Assembly: GCA_049323275.1 (NCBI GenBank)
Contig: JBMOOM010000050.1
Span: 28,340 to 92,339 of the forward strand
Direction of reading: 5' to 3'
Source: Taklimakanibacter sp049323275
Lineage (GTDB): Bacteria > Pseudomonadota > Alphaproteobacteria > Rhizobiales > Aestuariivirgaceae
Length of the DNA stretch: 64,000 bases
Shown here: one piece after another, positions 45,052 through 52,597 of the stretch
Numbering within the stretch: position 1 is the first letter of the stretch
Layout of the letters: every line of letters starts with the position of its first letter
Notes under the pieces: model-generated
What the model was told of the DNA's origin: nothing
The model's database searches: none
The model's input: only the letters and a program-made list of their open reading frames with translations
Position numbers and translations under genes: made by a program

Positions 45052-45921
45052 ATGCCCCAGCTCGCGCCCCTTTCCCGATCGAAGACCGTCACCGCTTTGC
45101 TCGTGGCGCCGGCGGGACTGTTCTTTTTCTTCCTGCTCGTCCTGCCGCTGATCGTCGTGATCATCTATTCCTTCGGCGCCCGCGCCGATGCCGGCGGCTA
45201 TGCGCCGGCCTTCACCCTCGACAACTACGCCAATCTGCCGGCGCGCGGGCAGGCCTTCTTCAACACCCTGACGCTGGCGCCGCTCGGCACGCTCCTCACC
45301 GCGCTCGCCGCCTATCCGCTCGCTTATTTCCTGGCGGTGAAGGCCAGCCCCAAATCGCGCACCTTGCTGCTCGTGCTGGTGATCGTGCCGTTCTGGACGA
45401 GCCAGCTGCTGCGCTATTACGCCTGGATCATGATCCTGGGCTCGAAAGGCATTCCGAGCTGGCTCGCTTATCTAGGCATCGCCGACCTGCGCATCATCAA
45501 CACGCCCTGGGCGGTCCTGATCGGCGCCGTCTATGGCTTCCTGCCGCTGATGGTGCTGCCCATCTATGTCAGCCTGGAAAAGCTCGACAAGCGCCTGCTC
45601 GAGGCCTCCGCCGATCTCGGCGCCGATTCCTGGCGCACCTTCCGGCAGGTGACGCTGCCTTTGTCGGTCCCCGGCGTCGCCACCGGCTCGATGCTCGTCT
45701 TCATCCTGCTGATGGGCGAATATATCCTGCCGCAGCTTCTGGGCGGCGGCAAAGTCTTCTTCATCGGCAATGCGCTGGTCGATCTTTTCCTGCAGTCGCG
45801 CAACTGGCCCTTCGGCGCCGCCGTCTCGACCGCGCTGGTCGCCATCATGTTCGTGACCATCGTGGTCTATATGCGCTTCGTTCTGAGCCGCGGCGATATG
45901 CGCCGCGCCGCTTTGGTGTAG
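45052..45921 (+). CDS. ABC transporter permease, PotB-like (second system)
   Basis: 289 residues, six or so membrane segments, beginning with VAPAGLFFFFLLVLPLIVVI. EAA loop in EASADLGADSWRTFRQVTLP. The downstream permease starts two bases after its stop. Forms the translocation channel with that protein for the ATPase and Tat-exported receptor upstream of the repeat. Confidence 0.93.
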   Translation: MPQLAPLSRSKTVTALLVAPAGLFFFFLLVLPLIVVIIYSFGARADAGGYAPAFTLDNYANLPARGQAFFNTLTLAPLGTLLTALAAYPLAYFLAVKASPKSRTLLLVLVIVPFWTSQLLRYYAWIMILGSKGIPSWLAYLGIADLRIINTPWAVLIGAVYGFLPLMVLPIYVSLEKLDKRLLEASADLGADSWRTFRQVTLPLSVPGVATGSMLVFILLMGEYILPQLLGGGKVFFIGNALVDLFLQSRNWPFGAAVSTALVAIMFVTIVVYMRFVLSRGDMRRAALV

Positions 45922-45923
45922 CC

Positions 45924-46730
45924 ATGTCGATGCGCCTCTATGCCGTCTTCATCTACATCTTCCTCTACGCGCCGATCGCGCTGATCGCCTTCTTCTCCTT
46001 CAATGCCGGGCGTTATGCGATGGACTGGCAGGGCTTCTCGCTCGACTGGTACGGCAAGGCCTTCACCAACCCGATCATCATCAAGGCCTTGGTGACGAGC
46101 CTTATCATCGCCGGCTGCACGTCGGTCATCGCCACCACGGTCGGCACGCTCTGCGCCCTCGGCCTCGAGCGGATGACGGGCTGGCTCAGGCAGCTCTTCG
46201 ACGCTCTCGTCTACATCGCCATCATGGTGCCGGGCGTGGTCATCGGCATATCGACATTGATCGCTTTCGTGACCGTGTTCGACACCGTCAACCCGACGCT
46301 CGAGGCCATCGGCATGGCGCGCCTGCAGATGGGCCTGTGGACGGTGATCGCCGCCCATGTCCTGTTCAATCTCGCGGTGGTCGTCCTCATCATCAGGGCG
46401 CGGCTCGCCGGCATGGACAGGAGCCTGGTCGAGGCGTCGGAAGATCTCTATGCGACGCCCTTCGCCACCTTCCGGCAGGTGGTGCTGCCGGCGCTGACGC
46501 CGTCCATACTCGCGGGTCTGCTTCTGTCCTTCACCTTCTCCTTCGAGGACTTCATCATCGCCTTCTTCGTCGCCGGCCCCAACACGACCTTGCCGATCTA
46601 TGTCTTCTCTTCCATCCGGCGCGGCGTCACGCCCGAGATCAACGCGATCGGCACCACGGTCCTCCTGACCTCGCTGGCGCTTCTGGTGCTGGCGCAGTTC
46701 CTGCTGCGCCCGGGCGCCAGGGGCAGATGA
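45924..46730 (+). CDS. ABC transporter permease, PotC-like (second system)
   Basis: 268 residues. Typical start LYAVFIYIFLYAPIALIAFF and EAA loop in EASEDLYATPFATFRQVVLP, with the FSFTFSFEDFIIAFFVAG-type C-terminal helix. Last gene of the second polyamine-type importer; the convergent small secreted protein ends eight bases away. Confidence 0.93.
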   Translation: MSMRLYAVFIYIFLYAPIALIAFFSFNAGRYAMDWQGFSLDWYGKAFTNPIIIKALVTSLIIAGCTSVIATTVGTLCALGLERMTGWLRQLFDALVYIAIMVPGVVIGISTLIAFVTVFDTVNPTLEAIGMARLQMGLWTVIAAHVLFNLAVVVLIIRARLAGMDRSLVEASEDLYATPFATFRQVVLPALTPSILAGLLLSFTFSFEDFIIAFFVAGPNTTLPIYVFSSIRRGVTPEINAIGTTVLLTSLALLVLAQFLLRPGARGR

Positions 46731-46737
46731 GGATATT

Positions 46738-47148
46738 CTACCGGCCGCATTCTCCGGCTGTCAGGATGGCATCCGCAATCCGCCGCTGCGCGGGGTCCAG
46801 TTTTTCGTAGAGTATTTCATAGCTGACCCTCAGATTGGCTTTGGCCTGGAGCCTTTCAGCCTGACGGGCGCGCAGCGCCGCGGTATTGTCCTCATCGATC
46901 GTCTGGCTCCCGCCCATCACCTGAAGTTCCGCCTCGCGCACATCGCGCACCGCGCTGCGATAGGTTTCCAGGGCCTCGGCATAGCTCAGCCAATGTTCGG
47001 TTTGAACGCTCGTGATCCGGAGCGCGGTTTTCACCGCCCGGACGCGCTGCGGTGAGCCGACATCGGAGTCCGCCCAGGCCGAGCGCAGCGAGACGACAGG
47101 CGCGGCCAGCAGCGCAAGTGCCGCGAAAAAATATTGGCGTCTGTTCAT
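46738..47148 (-). CDS. Small secreted protein, possibly Spy/LTXXQ-like
   Basis: 136 residues from ATG 47148, chosen to give a proper Sec signal (RRQYFFAALALLAAPVVSLRSAWA); an upstream in-frame ATG is possible. The mature part is helical and charged, with RARQAERLQAKANL and LDPAQRRIADAIL, which recalls the LTxxQ motif of Spy/CpxP chaperone-like proteins. Only one Cys near the C-terminus. No operon partners. Assignment tentative. Confidence 0.65.
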   Translation of the reverse strand: MNRRQYFFAALALLAAPVVSLRSAWADSDVGSPQRVRAVKTALRITSVQTEHWLSYAEALETYRSAVRDVREAELQVMGGSQTIDEDNTAALRARQAERLQAKANLRVSYEILYEKLDPAQRRIADAILTAGECGR

Positions 47149-47431
47149 TACCCTCATCGATTTGAAGCAATTTACGGCGTGGAGCACTGATCTTGTCAAT
47201 ATCCGAAAACTAAGCCGAAAATTGTAACTTTATCCCGAGCGGTAATTTTGTTTCCGCGTAGTATCTTTGCTTCGAGATAGTATTAAAGTCGTAGGCTGTG
47301 AAGTAATCGCCTTTCACGAGTGCTGGAAAAAAGGAAAAATACATATATTATTAAGTGCGCTTATCTAGTCTTTTCATGTAATCGCATTCGGGCTTTGGGG
47401 GCAGGGCCAGGAGATTGGTTCGGGAGGAACC

Positions 47432-48256
47432 ATGAACCGACATGACCCTCAAGTATCCGCTGTCTTCGCGGCGGAGCATCTCGCCGAAGTTGAGTCCGCC
47501 CCGGGGCGCGACCATGGCGGCATTCAATCCGTGGACATCGGCATGAGCGTGCTCAAAGCCCTGGCCGTCGCCAGGGGGCCGATGTCGTTGAAGGAAATCG
47601 GCGCGGCCTGCGGCATGGCGCCCAGCAAGGCCCACCGCTATTTGCACAGTCTGGTGGCCGGCGGCCTCGTGGCGCAGCAGAAGCGTTCCGGCAAATACGA
47701 TCTCGGCCTCTTCGCGCTGCGCCTTGGCGTATCGGCCATTCGCCGCATCGATGTCGTCAACCGGGCCAGCGATCATCTCGAAGATCTCGTCGAACAGTTG
47801 GGCATGCCGGCCCATATCGCCATCTGGAGCCACGAGGGCCCCATCGCGGTGCGCTGGCAGCGCACCGCCGATTCGCTGATTTCTCCCGACGTGCTGGGCT
47901 CGACTTTCCCGCTGCTGCGCTCGGCGACCGGCAATGTCTTCCTGAGCTACATGCCGGAACGCATCACGCAACCTTTTGTCGACGCCGAGATCCAGAAGGA
48001 AAGCGAGCTCGAGAACCCTATCGAATTCGATGTCGAGGGAACCGTCCGCGCCGTGCGCGAGCAGGGCTATGCCATGGCCTTGGGCACGTTCGTGCCGAAT
48101 TACATCGGCATCTGCGCGCCGATCGTGAATTGGGACGAGGAGATCTGCGCCGCGGTGACCGTGGTCGGCCGCCTGACGCGAGATCCCGAGCAGCGCCGCG
48201 CCGCCGCCCTGCGGCTGACGTCCTTCTGCAAGACCTTGTCGGCCGCGATCCGCTGA
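47432..48256 (+). CDS. IclR-family transcriptional regulator
   Basis: 274 residues. N-terminal winged helix (MSVLKALAVARGPMSLKEIG, CGMAPSKAHRYLHSLVAGGL) and an IclR effector domain (AHIAIWSHEGPIAVRWQR, ICAPIVNWDEEICAAVTV). The ribosome site GGGAGG precedes ATG 47432. The AT-rich 230-base leader holds its promoter region. It stands alone between a secreted protein and the Tad pair, so its target is unknown. Confidence 0.92.
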   Translation: MNRHDPQVSAVFAAEHLAEVESAPGRDHGGIQSVDIGMSVLKALAVARGPMSLKEIGAACGMAPSKAHRYLHSLVAGGLVAQQKRSGKYDLGLFALRLGVSAIRRIDVVNRASDHLEDLVEQLGMPAHIAIWSHEGPIAVRWQRTADSLISPDVLGSTFPLLRSATGNVFLSYMPERITQPFVDAEIQKESELENPIEFDVEGTVRAVREQGYAMALGTFVPNYIGICAPIVNWDEEICAAVTVVGRLTRDPEQRRAAALRLTSFCKTLSAAIR

Positions 48257-48287
48257 TCACCTTCTTACTGTACCGCGCGCTCCTTCG

Positions 48288-49967
48288 TCATTGGACGACG
48301 ACGGGGTTGGTGCAGCGCACGCCATGCACGGTGACGTCGGCTTCGCCGAGCTTGATGCCGAGTGTGGTCAGCGCGGTATAGACGATCTTGTCGAGCGCCG
48401 GGGTCACCGGTGCGATCAGCACGCGCACCAGGTCCTTGAGCTGCCGGGTGAGGACGCCGAGCAGATCGGGCAGCCCCAGTATGTCGACATTGAGGGTGAG
48501 ATTGCTCGTCAAAGACGTGACGAGCGTCTCGGTGTAGTTCTGGGTGACCGCCGATTTGAAGCGCTGCGCCGCGATGTCGGAGGCGGTGAAGACGAGATTT
48601 TGCGCGCTGTTGTTGCCGACATTGACATGGGCGCTGGCGGTGATGCGCGCCAGGCTCAGCGCATTGACGATCAGCGCCGGCCTGACCGTGGGCGTATCGT
48701 TGACGGCGGTGAAGTTGCTGACGTCGCCGATCCAGGCATTGAGGATGCCGGGCTGCGTCGCGACGGTGACCTGGTTGCCGGCGGGGGTCGCGCCGCAGGT
48801 CACATTGGACAGACGGCCTTCCGCATAGGCGACGTCGATGAAGATCGGCAGTCTGATGGCCGTGCCGGCGAGGAGGCCGGTGCCGCCGATCTCGACGCTG
48901 AGCTTGAGCCGGGTCTGCGCGGTGCGCACGAAGGCGCCCTTTTCGCCGACCGTGATCCAGGAGGAGTGCTGCGGCGGCTCGCCGATCACCAGGCTGAGCT
49001 GGGTGTTGGTCAGTCCCGGCACGGTGGCGCCGAGATTGACGTCGACCTGATGGTTGCCATTGGCGACCATGGCCAGCGTATTGACGAGCTGGAGGGCGTT
49101 CACCGCGGCGGCAAGCCCATATTGCTTGGCGGTGCCGATCTGCGCATTGGCCGCCTTGCCGATATCGAGCATGCGGGTGAGATTGATGGCGGTGGCGGCG
49201 TTGATCGAGCGGGCGAGATCCTCGAGCGTCTTCGCCACGTCGAGCTTGCTGTCGGCGCGCGCCGTCTTCGCCATGGCGGTGAGGATCTGACCGGCCTTCA
49301 CATTGGCGTCGAGCACGTCGCGGTAGGAGCCGGCATGGATGTCGGCGTCGACCGCCAGCTGGTCCAGGAATTTCAGCAGGTCGATATTGACGTCGGCCAG
49401 GCCGCGATAGTCCATGACGCGCAGATTGACCTGGCCGCCCAGCATCTGGCTCAGTATCGCATTGATGATGCCGCCTTCGAGCGACAGCAGGCGTGAGCCG
49501 ATGGAGAAGGCGGCTTCGGCCGGTCGGGTGGCGATCGCCGCGGCGGCGATCTCCACATCGGCGTCGTCGGTGAATATGCGTCCGAAATAGACGGGTGTCG
49601 GCGCCCTGGCGATCACCCGCGCCGCATTGATCGGCTGGCGGTTGGCGACGAAACGCAGCGCCTGCGCCTTGGTCGGATCGGGATCGTAGTTGCCGGTCTC
49701 GACGGTGAGCGTGTTGAGCGTCCAGCGGCCATTGTCGGTGAAGGTGGCGCGCGCCGCCCGGGTGGCATTGGCCGGACTGCTGGCCGCCGCGATCGCGGCG
49801 AGATCCGCCGCGCCCTGCAGCCGGCGGCTGTCATAGTGAAAAGAGGCGACATCCACCGCAATCGCGGCGAAGCCGATCAGGACCGTCAGGACGATCGCGG
49901 TTATGACCGCGACAGCGCCTTGCTCCGACCGCGCGAACGGTCGAAACCTATGCCGTAATGCCATCAA
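48288..49967 (-). CDS. TadG-like pilus-assembly/secreted protein
   Basis: 559 residues. N-terminal TadE/G-type segment SEQGAVAVITAIVLTVLIGF followed by AAIAVDVASFHYDSRRLQGAADLAAIAAA, the conserved start of Tad_G proteins that anchors the protein in the inner membrane. The rest is a large extracytoplasmic region with repetitive Ala/Thr/Val content and no von Willebrand motif that I can see. Its ATG overlaps the stop of the upstream TadE-like gene by four bases. No other tad/flp genes lie in the window. Confidence 0.82.
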   Translation of the reverse strand: MMALRHRFRPFARSEQGAVAVITAIVLTVLIGFAAIAVDVASFHYDSRRLQGAADLAAIAAASSPANATRAARATFTDNGRWTLNTLTVETGNYDPDPTKAQALRFVANRQPINAARVIARAPTPVYFGRIFTDDADVEIAAAAIATRPAEAAFSIGSRLLSLEGGIINAILSQMLGGQVNLRVMDYRGLADVNIDLLKFLDQLAVDADIHAGSYRDVLDANVKAGQILTAMAKTARADSKLDVAKTLEDLARSINAATAINLTRMLDIGKAANAQIGTAKQYGLAAAVNALQLVNTLAMVANGNHQVDVNLGATVPGLTNTQLSLVIGEPPQHSSWITVGEKGAFVRTAQTRLKLSVEIGGTGLLAGTAIRLPIFIDVAYAEGRLSNVTCGATPAGNQVTVATQPGILNAWIGDVSNFTAVNDTPTVRPALIVNALSLARITASAHVNVGNNSAQNLVFTASDIAAQRFKSAVTQNYTETLVTSLTSNLTLNVDILGLPDLLGVLTRQLKDLVRVLIAPVTPALDKIVYTALTTLGIKLGEADVTVHGVRCTNPVVVQ

Positions 49968-50404
49968 TATCCTCCGATGCGGACGACCGCCGTCCTTTGG
50001 ATGACGGCCGACGGCATCGGGAAAAAGCCGGTCGTCACCTGAAGGGGTAGATTGGAGATATCCGTGCGCAGGGTGACGCTGTAGCGGGTCGGATCGCCCG
50101 GAAATGGAGCGGTCGTGACCGTGATGGCGCTGCCTCTGAGCAGCCGGTAGTTCGGGCTGGATTGGGTGACGTAGTTGCTGACGATGGTCTGCCGCTCGGT
50201 GGCGGATATGCCGGCGACCGAGGCGCGCGCCGCGTCGGCGGTGAGCTCCTGCAGGCTGCTGATCGCGCTGAAATAGATGCCGTAAGCGGCGATGCCGAGC
50301 AGGATCAGAATGAGGACCGGCGCAACCAGCGCGAATTCGATCGCCGCCACACCGCGACAGTCTTTCCCCATTTTTTTATGCCAGGCCATGCGAGACAAAC
50401 CCAT
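49964..50404 (-). CDS. TadE-like pseudopilin
   Basis: 146 residues. N-terminal RGVAAIEFALVAPVLILILLGI is the TadE/F pseudopilin motif with the conserved Glu after the cleavable basic leader. The C-terminal part is beta-rich and ends IQRTAVVRIGGY. A second Met at 50389 is an alternative start. Pairs with the TadG-like gene by a four-base overlap. Confidence 0.85.
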   Translation of the reverse strand: MGLSRMAWHKKMGKDCRGVAAIEFALVAPVLILILLGIAAYGIYFSAISSLQELTADAARASVAGISATERQTIVSNYVTQSSPNYRLLRGSAITVTTAPFPGDPTRYSVTLRTDISNLPLQVTTGFFPMPSAVIQRTAVVRIGGY

Positions 50405-50742
50405 CCACCAATGATGTCGCGTAACCTAGGAAGTATACTCTAACGAACGCCAAGTGAAACTCAGCCAAGCTGCTTTAAATACTTTGAAAACTTGAAATGA
50501 TCTGGACGCGGATAAAGTAGAAAATGCTCGGAGATTGATCCGCGACCGCAGTTTGTTCTGGATGTATTTGGAATTTCGCCGACAAGTCTAAGTATTGATG
50601 AAAATGGCGGGACCATTTCTGCAAAGGTGAATATTCATGGGGTCTTTCCGGGCAGCAATATTGAGTGATTGTTAACCATGGGAACCGGTTTGCCGGCTCT
50701 TCGGCGGCTTGTAAGCGCCGCCCGGCCGTGCAAACTGACGTC
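50405..50742. other. Divergent promoter region between tadE and the response regulator
   Basis: 338 bases, AT-richer than the genes around it. Contains the 7-bp inverted repeat CGCGGAT (50507-50513) / ATCCGCG (50538-50544) and a TATACT-like box near 50434 facing the tadE gene. No gene seen. Likely holds the promoters of both operons. Confidence 0.6.
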
Positions 50743-51444
50743 ATGCAGCCTTTGCGTTTCCTGATCGTCGACGATCACCCGCTGTTTCTGGAAGCCCTGG
50801 AAATGGCCCTGCATGTCGCCTTTCCGGCCGCCCGGGTGGAGACGGCCGATTCGATCACCACGGCGCATCGCGCTCTGTCGAAAGGGGCCAGGCCGGACCT
50901 TATTCTGCTCGATCTCAAAATGCCGGACATCGCCGGCTTCGAGGGGGTCGTCAGCCTCAAGGCCGCGAGCCCGCGCACGCCGCTTTGCGTCATTTCCTCG
51001 ATGTCGGGTGAGGAGATCGTGCATCAGCTGCGCGATCTCGGCGCCGCGGGTTTCATCAACAAGAGCGAGAAGCGAGAGAAGATCATCGCCGCCGTGCGCA
51101 AGCTGATCGATGGCAAGGATCATTTCGCCGCCAGCGAGCGGCCGGTTTCGGCTGGCGCGCCGGCGCAGCGCGAGCTCGACATCCTGGCGCGCCTGCGCGA
51201 GCTCACCCCGCAGCAATACAAGGTCCTGACCCTCATCTGCGAAGGCAAGCTCAACAAGCAGATCGCTTTCGAGCTCGACATCGTCGAGACCACGGTGAAG
51301 GCGCATATCACCTCGATCTTCAAGAAGCTCGCCATCCATAACCGCACCCAGGCGGTGCTGATCATGCAGAAGCTCAAATTGCAGGGCCTCGTCGTCGACC
51401 AGCCCGAAATCTTCACGGAGCAAGAGCGCCGCCATGCCGGCTAG
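50743..51444 (+). CDS. LuxR/NarL-type response regulator of the FIST operon
   Basis: 233 residues from ATG 50743 (MQPLRFLIVDDHP); in-frame codons further upstream are not supported. Receiver Asp57 in LLDLKMPD, and a LuxR helix-turn-helix with LTPQQYKVLTLICEGKLNKQ and ETTVKAHITSIFKKL. Overlaps the FIST gene by 11 bases. The partner kinase is two genes on. It is closely similar in layout to the regulator at 31619, which pairs with the symporter-kinase. Confidence 0.92.
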   Translation: MQPLRFLIVDDHPLFLEALEMALHVAFPAARVETADSITTAHRALSKGARPDLILLDLKMPDIAGFEGVVSLKAASPRTPLCVISSMSGEEIVHQLRDLGAAGFINKSEKREKIIAAVRKLIDGKDHFAASERPVSAGAPAQRELDILARLRELTPQQYKVLTLICEGKLNKQIAFELDIVETTVKAHITSIFKKLAIHNRTQAVLIMQKLKLQGLVVDQPEIFTEQERRHAG

Positions 51445-52597
51445 AAAGGGCTTCTCCGCAGATGCCGACCCCCGGGCGGCGGCGGCCGAGCTCGTGAGCC
51501 GGATCGACCAGCCCGGCATGACGCTGGTGATCTTCTTTGCTTCGCCGAGCTATGACCGTGAGGCGTTGGCGCAGGCCATCCGCAACCGGCTGCCCGGGAT
51601 CCCGGTGATCGGCTGCACCACCGCGGGCGAGATCACCTCGGAAGGTTATCGTGAGAACACGCTGACCGGCGTCAGTTTCGGCGGCGCCGATTACCGCGCC
51701 AGCATTCGGCTGATCGAGGGCCTCGACCGTTTCCGCATGGAGGCTGGCAATGTCGTGGTGCAGGATCTGTTCGCCGATCTGGGATTGGCCCCCTTGTCGG
51801 CGCGCGCCATCCCGCGGCAGGTTTTCGCCATGCTGCTCATCGACGGCATGAGCCGCCAGGAGGAAGTGGTCGTCTCCTCGATCAGCCGCTTCCTCGATCC
51901 GGTGCCGCTGTTCGGCGGTTCCGCCGGCGACGGGCTGGATTTCGGCACGACCTGGGTCTTTGCCGACGGCGCGTTTCATACCAATGCCGCCGTTCTGGCG
52001 CTGATCGAGACGGACTGTCCCTTCAGCGTCTTCAAGCTCGATCATTTCCGCCCCACCGACAAGAAGATGGTGGTGACCGAGGCCGATCCGGTGCGCCGGC
52101 TGGTGACGGAGATCAATGCCGAGCCTGCCGCGCCCGCTTATGCCAAGATGGTCGGCCTCGACGAGCATCAGCTCAATCCGATGACCTTCGCCGCCTATCC
52201 CGTCGTCGTCAGGGTCGGTGGCGAATATCACGTCCGCTCGATCCAGAAGGTCGAGGAGGACGGCTCCTTGCGTTTCTATTGCGGCATCGATGAAGGCCTG
52301 GTGCTCACCGTCGCCGATGGCGACGACATCGCGCGCAATCTCGATTCCGCCTTGACGAAGCTCGCCGCCGAGCTCGGCTCGCTCGACCTCATCCTCGGTT
52401 TCGACTGCATCCTGCGCCGGCTCGAGGCGGAGCAGAAGCAGAGGAAGCTCGATGTCTCGCAGGTGCTCAAGCGCCATGGCGTCGTCGGTTTCAGCACTTA
52501 TGGCGAGCAATATCGCTCGATGCACGTCAACCAGACCTTCACCGGTGTCGCCATCGGCCGCGCCAGACGCAGGACGGATGAGCTGCGGGCGCCATGA
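51434..52597 (+). CDS. FIST-domain sensor protein (NosP-like)
   Basis: 387 residues with a FIST_N domain (LVIFFASPSYDREALAQAI, GCTTAGEITSEGY) and a FIST_C domain (PVVVRVGGEYHVRSIQKVEEDG, then RRLEAEQKQRKLDVSQVLK). NosP proteins of this family bind haem, sense nitric oxide and inhibit a hybrid kinase encoded next to them. The same neighbours occur here, with four-base overlap to the kinase gene. Haem ligands are not identifiable by eye, so NO sensing remains inference. Confidence 0.88.
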   Translation: MPARKGFSADADPRAAAAELVSRIDQPGMTLVIFFASPSYDREALAQAIRNRLPGIPVIGCTTAGEITSEGYRENTLTGVSFGGADYRASIRLIEGLDRFRMEAGNVVVQDLFADLGLAPLSARAIPRQVFAMLLIDGMSRQEEVVVSSISRFLDPVPLFGGSAGDGLDFGTTWVFADGAFHTNAAVLALIETDCPFSVFKLDHFRPTDKKMVVTEADPVRRLVTEINAEPAAPAYAKMVGLDEHQLNPMTFAAYPVVVRVGGEYHVRSIQKVEEDGSLRFYCGIDEGLVLTVADGDDIARNLDSALTKLAAELGSLDLILGFDCILRRLEAEQKQRKLDVSQVLKRHGVVGFSTYGEQYRSMHVNQTFTGVAIGRARRRTDELRAP

